Origin: JBEKZQ01 sp049509675
GTDB lineage: Bacteria; Planctomycetota; Planctomycetia; Pirellulales; Thermoguttaceae
Assembly (NCBI GenBank): GCA_049509675.1
Contig: JBEKZQ010000040.1
Coordinates: 1-19,892, forward strand
DNA: 19,892 bases
Reading direction: 5' to 3'
Shown here: positions 8,301-14,604 of the stretch, piece after piece
Position numbering within the stretch: the stretch's first letter is position 1
How the letters are laid out: each line of letters begins with the position of its first letter
Notes under the pieces: generated by a model
The model's input: only the letters and a program-made list of their open reading frames with translations
The model's database searches: none
What the model was told of the DNA's origin: nothing
Translations under genes and position numbers: made by a program

Positions 8301-9314
8301 CAGTTGCGGCAAGGATACCAGCGGCGGCAACTGCGGCAGCTTCACTTTTTCCCACCAGCGCGGATTGGCCGGATCGATCTCCAAGACCGGGGTCAACGGG
8401 CGCCCCGCCGCGCCGCTGACGACGGCCTCGGTCAGGGCCGACGGCGCGGTGCGCGACAACACCAAGACCTGCACCTTGCGATCGGCGACTGTGCGCTTCA
8501 AGTTCAGCGAGGCCCGCAACGGATGGGCCCAACCCGGCGAGTGCAACACGCTGAGGACCAGGTCGTAGACGCCCTCGTCGCTCGGCATGGGCACTTCCAA
8601 AGGCATCGGTCCGGGGGCCTCGGAGCGCAAGTCTTGTTGCGTGGACCACAATTCGCGCCCGGAGCAGGTGGCCAGTAACTGGGCCTTCAGATGAAGTTTC
8701 CCGTCGCCGGTGGCCGGCAGCAGATGCGGCTCGACCTCGAGTTTCAATCGCTCCTCCGGCGCGAACACCAACGATTTACGCTCCATCGTGACCCGCAACT
8801 GATCGCCCGGCGTGCGACGGATCAGCAAACGGTTCTCGCGGTTGTCCAGCGGCACGTTGCGGAACTCGCTGGACAGTTCGCCCAAGGGGACTTCGATCTG
8901 CGCGGGATGCGGCGCGTCGTCGGCCGCCGTCAAGTGCATCAACAGCTTGGCATCCAGCGGGGCCGTGACCAGCAGGTCCACGCCGTCAAATCCGCGGGCG
9001 CTGCGTTGACGGAGCTTCAGTTTCCCGCCGGCGAGCCACATCGAGCCCGGCTCATCGGCCTCGATCCCCAGCGGACGCGGATCGGCAAGCGTGCCCTGGC
9101 TGACAGAGATGGTCCCTTCCCAGAGCCGTTCTGCGCCGCCGCCCCAGGCGATGCGAACGCGGAGCGACTCGTCGCCGGCCGCGATTGCAGTGGCAGATGG
9201 CCCGGCGAGGGCCAACAACAGAAAGAGCGCAGCGGCAAACCGGGCACGCGTCCCGCACAAACAGGGCGATGCGCAATCCTTACGCGACGCTCTCGGACTT
9301 CCTTGTCCGACCAT
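5322..9314 (-). CDS. Large secreted family-10-type glycosylhydrolase-like protein
   Basis: A 1330-aa protein with a signal peptide (ARFAAALFLLLALAGPS, cleavage near residue 45). An N-terminal beta-rich half of unknown family runs to about residue 490. A region at about 500-930 looks like a GHL10/family-10 glycosylhydrolase-like barrel: EGGLRLAEYLHYVGYNGAVLAV, PAVDFAAPLPELEAVRR and YYNPLDPRVQEAMLNVVREI. After the last of these, GHL10 proteins usually carry a G-x-H-x-D type segment; here it reads FTGLAVRLSGSG, so the expected acidic residue is not obvious. Residues about 1080-1230 (DNAGFESP...VPGWTV...VWVDDVQLFD) look like a carbohydrate-binding jelly-roll. A Pro-rich linker and GWLDRMKNMLPERLRF finish it. 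Start ATG 9314 has only a weak ribosome-binding sequence. An envelope role in polysaccharide binding or hydrolysis is inferred; substrate unknown. Confidence 0.85.
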   Translation of the reverse strand: MVGQGSPRASRKDCASPCLCGTRARFAAALFLLLALAGPSATAIAAGDESLRVRIAWGGGAERLWEGTISVSQGTLADPRPLGIEADEPGSMWLAGGKLKLRQRSARGFDGVDLLVTAPLDAKLLMHLTAADDAPHPAQIEVPLGELSSEFRNVPLDNRENRLLIRRTPGDQLRVTMERKSLVFAPEERLKLEVEPHLLPATGDGKLHLKAQLLATCSGRELWSTQQDLRSEAPGPMPLEVPMPSDEGVYDLVLSVLHSPGWAHPLRASLNLKRTVADRKVQVLVLSRTAPSALTEAVVSGAAGRPLTPVLEIDPANPRWWEKVKLPQLPPLVSLPQLSRFSRPKGPLGNDCLETSKHRLGDLAQLKASAASPDVSWEAYTLPISQPGRPHVLEVDYPSDVPQTLGISVLEPNAAGGLVPIGLDSGVDVGEELPGGQSPHWARHRLIFWPRSTTPLVLIANRRDHCAAVYGKIRVLAGWEHLPKAVSGRPGPSERLLAAYFDRPLLTKNFLANESFDAWSGRSLDDWTTFHEGGLRLAEYLHYVGYNGAVLAVRADGSTLYPSTLVEPTPRYDTGIFAGTARDPMRKDVLEALFRLFDREQLQLIPAVDFAAPLPELEAVRRHGTDETQGIEWVGADGNTWCQTYAARRGLAPYYNPLDPRVQEAMLNVVREIATRYASHAAFTGLAVRLSGSGYGQLPGPEWGVDDATIARFQRATGLQVPGAPDAEANRFAARAAFLNAAEHRPAWLQWRSAELHRFHQRLAQTVSAARPGAPLYLAGAEMLSGPDIEAELRPMLPRRATLAEALLRVGIDLAAYQDDRGIVLLRPERVVPRPQLSAQAVDLEIQQMPEVDQYFQGLARPASLFFHPPQEVRVPSFDQKSPYKPSYAWLVTQTVPGGAENRRRFAHSLAAMDAQVMIDGGWLLPLGQEDAIRQLVVAYRRLPAARFHTVGDDRGNSASQPVTFRWLSDAQRTFLYAVNDAPFAISAQLRIEATGDCRLRELSGLRPVEPLKRDAEGMYWTAELEPFDLVAVELSDPNVRLSRPQISLPEAVEAALGARIRQLGAQAAALRNPPPLKVLDNAGFESPATAAEAVPGWTVSKREGVGIHTDPTQPHGGRQTAKIVSSGPIACLVSRWFDPPPTGRLAVSVWLRVAAAGRQPPLRLAIEGKVEGRNYYRFASVGQGATAGQPGFPIGASWTPFIFQVDDLPLSGLSQLHVRFDLMGQGEVWVDDVQLFDMAFNESELRALYKLVTLADATLQNGQVGECLRLLDGYWPRLLAENVSLSRAPAPIVVAKPEAEPAAAPPSSPPPQTGWLDRMKNMLPERLRF

Positions 9315-9377
9315 CGTCGATCCCGGGCAACAAAACGATAGAGATTAGCTTGGCCAGCCGATCGCCAAGCGGTTGCG

Positions 9378-9383
9378 ATTATA
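9378..9383 (-). promoter_or_regulatory. Candidate -10 box for the glycosylhydrolase gene
   Basis: A perfect TATAAT on the minus strand, about 64 nt upstream of the ATG at 9314, in a locally AT-richer patch. No good -35 hexamer lies 16-19 nt before it, so the promoter call rests on the -10 alone. Confidence 0.35.
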
Positions 9384-9481
9384 GCTTTAGGGTGACGAAT
9401 TCAGCCATGCCGGTTTGACCGGATTCTTGCGCTGAACCATTACTGTGGGGGGCAGATGGTGGCGCTATCGTAGTGTAGTCT

Positions 9482-9557
9482 GGGGTCTGGTCCATTTTTC
9501 GGCTCACAGGCGTCGCGATGGCCTCTACGCCCTGCCCGAAAACATGGACCTGACCCC
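9482..9557. repeat. 76-nt inverted-repeat element, copy 2 (GGGGTC...GACCCC)
   Basis: Same arms, length and orientation as the copy at 5232-5307, but a different centre (here GCTCACAGGCGTCGCGATGG after the left arm). Unlike copy 1, no flanking direct repeat is apparent. The two copies bracket the glycosylhydrolase gene, one just past each end. Confidence 0.85.
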
Positions 9558-9605
9558 TTTCACATGGGACTTATCGGTTCATCTCCAGAGGGGATGGGGA
9601 CTTGA

Positions 9606-9625
9606 CAGTAGCCTGCCGGCTACTG
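9606..9625 (-). other. Hairpin across the sulfatase stop codon
   Basis: CAGTAGCC-TGCC-GGCTACTG is a perfect 8-bp stem with a 4-nt loop that contains the stop codon at 9620-9622. No U-rich tract follows on the minus strand, so it is not a classical intrinsic terminator. It may act as an RNA 3'-end stabiliser for the EPS operon. Confidence 0.45.
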
Positions 9626-10855
9626 CTCCAACCCGTTCACCAAGACATCGCTTAGCGGCGGTAAATCGGAGGCCAGTCCGACGCGAATTGCCTGCTCGCA
9701 CTGCTCCAACGCCAAATGCAAACACTCCACTACTTCTTGACACCGGTTGGACACGTCGTTCGCCTCCCAACGATCGTCGGGCTTGACAAATAACTCTGGA
9801 GACGGGTTGGCCGTAGACCGCCCCGTGCGGAGATGCCAGGCAGGCGTGCGGATCGCCCGCTCGGTTTGCCCTCCGGCGATACAGATCCGATCGCGCAAGG
9901 CGTCCCGCTCGCCGCGGACGATCGGCATGAGGCTTTGGGCGGACGGGCAGGCCGCCGCGCCGGGAAGTTGCCAGCAGTCCAAGAGCGTGGCCCAAAGGTC
10001 ACCCGGCTCGACCAGGGCCTGCGATCGCGCAGCCGCCCCAAGACCGCCGGGAAAACGCAGCAGCAGCGGCACCTGGACCAGTTCGCCGTACAAGGCCGCA
10101 TCGCACGGGCCGACGCGGCGATGCTCACCCAGGGGAAAGCCCCGCGCCGAGCCGAGCGCCAGCAGCGTTTCCGCCCCCGCCGGGGTATCGTCTAATGCCT
10201 CCAATAAGGCAGCCAGGCAGGCGTCCCACAATGACACTTGGCCGGCGTAGGCTTGCACGTGGCACAGTAGTTCATCCGGGTCGGACCGCTCGCCGAGCAT
10301 CAACTCCGGCACCCGGGCCGAATCGCCCGGTTCCGGATCGCTTTCCTCACGGTAGCGGAGGCGGAAATCCATCGGGGCGTCCCAGGTGGTCCCCAGCCCG
10401 GCAAGATGGCACCACAGGAGGAAGGGCCCCCGGGCCGCCCCCAGCCAATCGACCAACTGGGCGAAACACCGCGCCAAGTGCGTCTGGTGGAACTCCCCCT
10501 CGCCGGCCAAATGGATCTCGCCGGGCGGATCGATCTCGACGATCTCATCGAAGTCGGCCGCCAACGGATGTCGTCGCACCAGTGGTTCGTCGGTCACCAG
10601 CGCGGTGGTCACTCCCGCACGGCGCAGCACCGCCGGCAACGTCGCACGATCTTGCGCCGGCGGACACAAGGCGTGCCATCCCTGCCAATACGAGCGGCAC
10701 TGCGGCTCCAGCAACGGCGTGTCGATCAAGGCTTGATCGAATACAAACGACTGGCCGGCCAAACGGTCCAGGGCCGGTGTTTCCATCCAGGTGTTTCCGT
10801 ACGCGCCCAGATATCCGGCGTGCAGCCGATCCGTGATCAGGCAGATGGCGTTCAT
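9620..10855 (-). CDS. Sulfatase-fold protein lacking the active site
   Basis: A 411-aa protein of the alkaline-phosphatase/sulfatase superfamily: MNAICLITDRLHAGYLGAYGN and TPALDRLAGQSFVFDQALID match the sulfatase N-terminus, and YGELVQVPLLLRFPGG the C-terminal part. The catalytic motif Cys/Ser-x-Pro-x-Arg is replaced: the aligned residues are LEPQC at 49-53, keeping only the Pro and the downstream Gly. The second metal-binding Asp-His pair is also gone (ALGSARGFPLGEH in place of an SDHG segment), and the first DD is DR. It is therefore probably not a sulfatase enzyme but a binding or scaffolding relative, or a decaying copy. The frame is intact over full family length, which favours a retained function. 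ATG 10855 is chosen because the fold begins there; a longer start at 10924 adds an unrelated basic tail. It is the last gene of the EPS operon. Confidence 0.85.
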   Translation of the reverse strand: MNAICLITDRLHAGYLGAYGNTWMETPALDRLAGQSFVFDQALIDTPLLEPQCRSYWQGWHALCPPAQDRATLPAVLRRAGVTTALVTDEPLVRRHPLAADFDEIVEIDPPGEIHLAGEGEFHQTHLARCFAQLVDWLGAARGPFLLWCHLAGLGTTWDAPMDFRLRYREESDPEPGDSARVPELMLGERSDPDELLCHVQAYAGQVSLWDACLAALLEALDDTPAGAETLLALGSARGFPLGEHRRVGPCDAALYGELVQVPLLLRFPGGLGAAARSQALVEPGDLWATLLDCWQLPGAAACPSAQSLMPIVRGERDALRDRICIAGGQTERAIRTPAWHLRTGRSTANPSPELFVKPDDRWEANDVSNRCQEVVECLHLALEQCEQAIRVGLASDLPPLSDVLVNGLEQ

Positions 10856-11861
10856 TGCCACATGTCTCGACCTGTAGTGGACACGGCGTGGTCCTCGATG
10901 TTGCGTTTCCATCATTATGGGCATTGCCGTCCTGGAAACGCAACTGACAGCCGGGCGGCAGTGCTGGACAAGCCAGCAGCGGCGTAAGGATCTGAGATTT
11001 GAGATTTGAGATTTGAGATCGAGGAATGCTGCCCCGCCGAGCCATCTCGCGCAGCACGCGCCACAAGAACAACGGGTTGCCGAGGAGATAGCGTTTCGCC
11101 TTGTCGCCGGGCTGCTCCAGCAGGCGCCAGAACCACTCGTGTCCGGCGGCGCGAAGCCAGGCGGGCGCGCGGTGGACGGCGCCGGCCCAAAAATCGAACA
11201 GGCCGCCCACGCCCAGGCACAACGGCACTTCCAGCCGCTCGCGATGCGCGTGGATCCAGCGTTCCTGCCGCGGATTGCCCATGCCGACCAGCAGCAGGTC
11301 GGGCCGGCATTGGTTGATTTGACGGATGACGCGGCTGGTCATGGCGCCGTCGGCCAGATGGCCGTGGTGGAAGCCGGCCTGCGTCCAGCCGGGAAAGTTC
11401 TGGGCTGCCAACGCGGCGGCCCGATCGATCGTCGATTTCCGCGCTCCTAAGAGAAAATAGCGATAGCCCCGACCCGTCGTGGCATGGAACAACTGGGGCA
11501 CGAGGTCGGTGCCGTTGAGGTTGGCGCGGACGCGAACGCCTTGCAGGCGGGCGGCCCAGCGCACGCCCGTGCCGTCGCCAAGTACGTGGTCGGCCGCGTT
11601 GAGGACGGCCCTGTACCGGTCGTCGGCCGCAGCCAGGTTCAGCGTGTGGGCGTTGGCGAAAAAGATCGTGTGGGAACCAGCCCCGCGGCAAATCAGATCC
11701 TCCATCAGCTCGATGGCCTGCGCGACGCTCACGTCGGTCATGCGAACGCCAAGAATGGAGAGCCGGCGACCATCGCCGGCACGGGCCGGCGCAGCAACCG
11801 TTGTCACCACCGGCGCGGGAAGCAGCAGTGAGGAGGAATCGTAGGGTGCGATGGGTTGCAT
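10545..11861 (-). CDS. WecG/TagA/CpsF-family glycosyltransferase with overlong C-terminus
   Basis: Transfers a nucleotide-sugar unit to a lipid-linked acceptor during surface polysaccharide synthesis (CAZy GT26 type). Residues about 45-275 carry the family core: FFANAHTLNLAAADDRYR, LGDGTGVRWAARLQG (about 88-102), FLLGARK, LLLVGMGNPRQERWIHA (about 183-199) and VGGLFDFWAGAVHRAPAWLR. ATG 11861 follows GGAGG at good spacing, 14 nt after the sugar-transferase gene. A usual family member ends near residue 275. Here the frame runs on through a 7-nt tandem repeat at about residue 282 and continues about 155 residues, overlapping the first 311 nt of the sulfatase gene in a different frame. That tail is mostly a translation of sulfatase coding sequence and looks non-native. 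The likely cause is a copy-number change in the repeat; one more copy would give a stop at 10915. Confidence 0.85.
   Translation of the reverse strand: MQPIAPYDSSSLLLPAPVVTTVAAPARAGDGRRLSILGVRMTDVSVAQAIELMEDLICRGAGSHTIFFANAHTLNLAAADDRYRAVLNAADHVLGDGTGVRWAARLQGVRVRANLNGTDLVPQLFHATTGRGYRYFLLGARKSTIDRAAALAAQNFPGWTQAGFHHGHLADGAMTSRVIRQINQCRPDLLLVGMGNPRQERWIHAHRERLEVPLCLGVGGLFDFWAGAVHRAPAWLRAAGHEWFWRLLEQPGDKAKRYLLGNPLFLWRVLREMARRGSIPRSQISNLKSQILTPLLACPALPPGCQLRFQDGNAHNDGNATSRTTPCPLQVETCGNERHLPDHGSAARRISGRVRKHLDGNTGPGPFGRPVVCIRSSLDRHAVAGAAVPLVLAGMARLVSAGARSCDVAGGAAPCGSDHRAGDRRTTGATTSVGGRLR
10994..11014. repeat. GAGATTT heptamer tandem repeat (3 copies)
   Basis: Three perfect GAGATTT units with partial units on both sides, at the end of the wecG core. 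On the minus strand they encode ISNLKSQ-type residues. Period 7 means every unit gained or lost shifts the wecG frame. Confidence 0.9.
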
Positions 11862-11875
11862 GGCGAACCTCCGCG

Positions 11876-12685
11876 TCAATACGCGCCGCGGCCGCTTAAC
11901 ACGCTCCACGGCGTGCGCGCCAGCAGGGCGCAATCGGTCCACAGGTTCTGGTGCCGCACGTACCACAGGTCCATGCGCACCGAATCGATAAAGGGCACTT
12001 CGCAGCGGCCGCTGACCTGCCACAAGCAAGTCAGACCCGGCTTGACGGCCAATCGGCCACGCTGCCACGCCTCGAAGCGGACAAGCTCGTTGACGTCCAG
12101 CGGACGCGGGCCGACCAACGACATCTGCCCCAGCAGCACGTGCAACAACTGCGGCGTCTCGTCCAGACTGGTCTTGCGCAACAGCCGCCCGAGGCGGGTC
12201 ACGCGCGGATCATGGCGATTCTTGAAGACCGGCCCTTCCTTCTCGTTCTTGACCATGTGCTTGATGCGATCGGCGTCGGGCCGCATGGTGCGGAACTTCA
12301 CTAGCGCGAAGGGGCGGCCCAGGTAGCCGGCACGGCGTTGTACGAACAGCGGCCGGCCCCTGGTCGTCACGCACACCGCGGCGCAGATCGCCAACATCAA
12401 CGGTCCCAACAGGATCAACAGTGCCAGGGCGCCAAGAATATCCAGTATGCGTTTTGCCGCGCGGTAGGCCAAGGCCGTGTTGCCTGCGGGCCGGACCAAG
12501 GCCGTGCCGGCATCGAGGTGCCGGCGGACGAGCGAAACGGGCGGTCGCCGCTTCTTGGCGCGGGAAGCCCGGACCCGGCGGCGACTCGGCTGGGCCAGCG
12601 GGAATCGATGCGGCGGCACAACCGTTACCATCGCTGCGAAATCCGGCTCGATCGATTCCGGCAGCAGTAGTTCGACGTTCGACAT
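11876..12685 (-). CDS. Polyprenyl-phosphate sugar-1-phosphate transferase
   Basis: A 269-aa initiating transferase of the bacterial sugar transferase family (PF02397), which moves a sugar-1-phosphate from a nucleotide sugar to undecaprenyl phosphate at the inner membrane. About 75 basic, probably cytoplasmic residues precede one hydrophobic segment (ILDILGALALLILLGPLMLA, about 80-107). The catalytic part follows: GRPLFVQRRAGYLGRPFALVKFRTM, LRKTSLDETPQLLHVLLGQMSLVGPRPL and VKPGLTCLWQVSGR. It has a single membrane segment, so it is the short PglC-like form rather than the five-helix WbaP form. ATG 12685 lacks a clear Shine-Dalgarno sequence. It sits 52 nt after the chain-length gene and 14 nt before wecG, so it is an operon member. 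The sugar specificity cannot be read from sequence. Confidence 0.93.
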   Translation of the reverse strand: MSNVELLLPESIEPDFAAMVTVVPPHRFPLAQPSRRRVRASRAKKRRPPVSLVRRHLDAGTALVRPAGNTALAYRAAKRILDILGALALLILLGPLMLAICAAVCVTTRGRPLFVQRRAGYLGRPFALVKFRTMRPDADRIKHMVKNEKEGPVFKNRHDPRVTRLGRLLRKTSLDETPQLLHVLLGQMSLVGPRPLDVNELVRFEAWQRGRLAVKPGLTCLWQVSGRCEVPFIDSVRMDLWYVRHQNLWTDCALLARTPWSVLSGRGAY

Positions 12686-12737
12686 GATCGTTGCGCGCTA
12701 GTGAAGAACTTGCCTTGAAGTGCTTCTTGTTGTCGTG

Positions 12738-14225
12738 TCAGGAGGTCAAAACCAGCCCGCCGGCGCCGGGCAACACTGCGCTGAGCGATTCCGAGTTGGC
12801 CGCCCGCGGGGCGACGAACTGGGCATCGTCGCGGTTGGCAATGCGGTAGGTTCCCGCCGTGGACGGCAACCAGGCCGCCGCCGGTGCGGCAGGCACAGTC
12901 AGAAACAGCACGCCGAGGCCGACCAGCAGGCCGCCGGCAATTCCCGCCAGAAGGATCGCGGCGCGGCCCGGCCCGACCGGCCGGACACCGGCGTCAGGAG
13001 TGTCGATGCAGGCGATCAGGCTGGCGGCCTTGGCCGTTGCGCGGGCGGCGCGGGCTTCGGCCAGGTTTTGCTCGGCCCGCTCCAGCAACTTCGCGTGTTG
13101 GCTGTGGTCGGCCAGGCAATTCGCGTAAACGGAGCGGAGCCCGGCCAACCCCGACAAGCGCTCGGCGGTTTGCCGCAACTGGCCCTCCAACATGGCGATG
13201 CGCTCGGAGTTGAGCTTCAGATCGACCTCGGCGCCGCGTACGGCGATGTTCAATTCCTTGTGCAACTCGCGGCTGATCTGTTCCTCGGCCTGCCGGGCGG
13301 CGATCACGTGCGGATGCTCGGCCGACAGCCGCCCTTCGAGATTGGCCGTGTGCAGTTGCGCGTCGACCAGGCCGTCCTTCAATCGCCGCAGGGCGGGCAC
13401 CGCGTCCAGCATCCGGCCAGGCACGGCCAGCAGACGGCCCGGATCCCGCTCGGCTTCCCGCAACAACGCGAGCAACTGCCCGTCGGCCTTCTCGCCGGCC
13501 CGCGCCTGCCGCAACTCGTTCTCGATTTCCGTGACGGTGCGGTGCAGCGAGGTTTCGCCGGAGCTGCTTTCTTCGAGCGATCGCAGTTCGGCCAGGTCGC
13601 CGCCCACTTGCTTTTCGATCTTGGCCAGCCGGACCGTCGCTTGCTGGAGGTCGGCGCGGGCGAGTTGGGCCGCCTGCTCCAGTTCGTCGCTCATGCTTTG
13701 CGCCTTGGCGTTGCGCAGCTTTTGGAAACCGACCTGCAAGTGCCGGCAGACGGCCTTGTTCAGGGCCACGGCGTGGGCCCGATCGTGATCCTGCACGTCC
13801 AGGTAGAAGACCTCGGTAGCGCCGAACTCGGCGCCTTTGGGGGCCGCGATCTTGACGGCTCCCCGCAGCACGTCGACGTCGCGCTCGCTGGGCCAGGCCT
13901 CGTTGCGCCGATGGTTCGCCGCCGGCCCCACTTCTTGCAGGGCGGCCGCGAGCACGTCGTGACTCTTGAGCAATTCGAGGATCGTTTCCTGCACGGTCTT
14001 CATGTCTTCGCTGCGACTGAATTTGCCGGGTTCCGCCGCGCCGTCGGCCGCCGCATTGCGGAGGATCAGGGCCTGGGCGGCCTGCCACGTGGGCCGCGAA
14101 ACCGCCGCATACGAGGCGGCTGCCAGGGCCAGCGCCGCCGCCGGCAGGACCCACCGCCGCCAATAGACGGTCAAGATTCGCAACACTTCGCGAGGATCGA
14201 ACTGGGCCGGTTGTGTCGTGTTCAT
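12738..14225 (-). CDS. Wzz/GumC-like polysaccharide chain-length determinant
   Basis: A 495-aa inner-membrane protein of the Wzz/GumC polysaccharide co-polymerase type. One transmembrane helix is at about 25-43, a long periplasmic region is dominated by coiled-coil-like heptads (about 150-410, for example ADLQQATVRLAKIEKQ and LNSERIAMLEGQLRQTAERL), and a second helix is at about 422-446 (ILLAGIAGGLLVGLGVLFL). It lacks a fused tyrosine-kinase domain, so any kinase partner would be separate and is not in this window. I start at ATG 14225 (MNTTQPAQFDPREVLRIL) since the N-terminal Wzz motif begins there; the frame is open to 14303 but that would leave no room after the promoter. It is the first gene of the minus-strand EPS operon and lies about 50 nt after a near-consensus sigma-54 promoter. 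Confidence 0.88.
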   Translation of the reverse strand: MNTTQPAQFDPREVLRILTVYWRRWVLPAAALALAAASYAAVSRPTWQAAQALILRNAAADGAAEPGKFSRSEDMKTVQETILELLKSHDVLAAALQEVGPAANHRRNEAWPSERDVDVLRGAVKIAAPKGAEFGATEVFYLDVQDHDRAHAVALNKAVCRHLQVGFQKLRNAKAQSMSDELEQAAQLARADLQQATVRLAKIEKQVGGDLAELRSLEESSSGETSLHRTVTEIENELRQARAGEKADGQLLALLREAERDPGRLLAVPGRMLDAVPALRRLKDGLVDAQLHTANLEGRLSAEHPHVIAARQAEEQISRELHKELNIAVRGAEVDLKLNSERIAMLEGQLRQTAERLSGLAGLRSVYANCLADHSQHAKLLERAEQNLAEARAARATAKAASLIACIDTPDAGVRPVGPGRAAILLAGIAGGLLVGLGVLFLTVPAAPAAAWLPSTAGTYRIANRDDAQFVAPRAANSESLSAVLPGAGGLVLTS

Positions 14226-14286
14226 CGGTTGCGCCTGTTTCGTGAGGAGCCTCAAGGGCGGTGTGAGGATTTGAAGCATTCCTCTT

Positions 14287-14302
14287 TGCAAAGGAAGTGC
14301 CA
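14287..14302 (-). promoter_or_regulatory. Sigma-54 (-24/-12) promoter of the EPS operon
   Basis: On the minus strand the sequence is TGGCAC-TTCCT-TTGCA: GG at 14301-14300 and GC at 14289-14288 are separated by exactly 10 nt, as RpoN requires, and the flanking bases (CT before, AA after) also fit the consensus YTGGCACG-N4-TTGCW, with only one deviating base. Transcription would start near 14276, giving a leader of about 50 nt to the ATG at 14225. Regulated start requires an enhancer-binding ATPase; candidate sites lie upstream at 14360-14437. Confidence 0.78.
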
Positions 14303-14359
14303 AGCAGCGCGGCCCCGGCCGCCTGGCCCGCAGAGGCGATCAAAACGCCGGGAAAGGGC

Positions 14360-14437
14360 GGCGCAACCCGCAAGTACGGACCATCCGGAACGGTTGCGCC
14401 GAGCGGCCGACGTTGCGTTGCCGCAACGCGACGTTGC
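14360..14437. promoter_or_regulatory. Cluster of GTTGC/GCAAC half-sites (candidate enhancer-binding sites)
   Basis: Six GTTGC or GCAAC pentamers lie within 75 nt, at 14363, 14393, 14412, 14417, 14423 and 14433. They form an inverted repeat GGCGCAACC...GGTTGCGCC (arms 14360-14368 and 14392-14400) and a palindrome GTTGC-C-GCAAC (14417-14427). The cluster sits about 60-135 nt upstream of the -24 element, where sigma-54 activators normally bind. It could also serve the divergent GT4 gene. Confidence 0.55.
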
Positions 14438-14487
14438 CGGAACACCACGGCCAACCTTCCACGCTTGAGGCGGGAAATCGGGCAATC

Positions 14488-14517
14488 ACGAAAGCCCGAA
14501 AGGACGAAAACCCGAAA
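14488..14517. repeat. Short direct repeat ACGAAARCCCGAAA
   Basis: ACGAAAGCCCGAAA at 14488-14501 and ACGAAAACCCGAAA at 14504-14517 differ by one base, period 16. It lies between the candidate activator sites and the GT4 gene. Function unknown; possibly part of the GT4 control region. Confidence 0.55.
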
Positions 14518-14604
14518 AACGCCGGAAAGATAGCTGCTTCGCTGAAAAGCATTTGCATCCGCCGGAGTATGAGAGAAACTTCAGCAAAGGTGGAAGGATA
14601 ACGG

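Larger units (their letters stand above)
9315..9619. other. 305-nt intergenic region between glycosylhydrolase and EPS operon
   Basis: No supported gene. It holds a minus-strand TATAAT, a small palindrome CCGGT-TTG-ACCGG near 9409-9421, copy 2 of the 76-nt repeat, and half of the hairpin that spans the sulfatase stop codon. A plus-strand ORF across it runs through the repeat and into sulfatase antisense and is not credible. Confidence 0.7.

Noticed and set aside
9340..9365. TTGGCGATCGGCTGGCC as a second sigma-54 promoter before the glycosylhydrolase
   Set aside because: GG and GC are 10 nt apart, but the -12 part is TGGCC rather than TTGCW and the -24 part deviates at two bases; it is too weak to call beside a perfect TATAAT.
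12720..14468. 582-codon plus-strand ORF antisense to the Wzz-like gene
   Set aside because: It is a shadow frame rich in Gly/Arg/Gln; it would also cover the sigma-54 promoter and the activator-site region.
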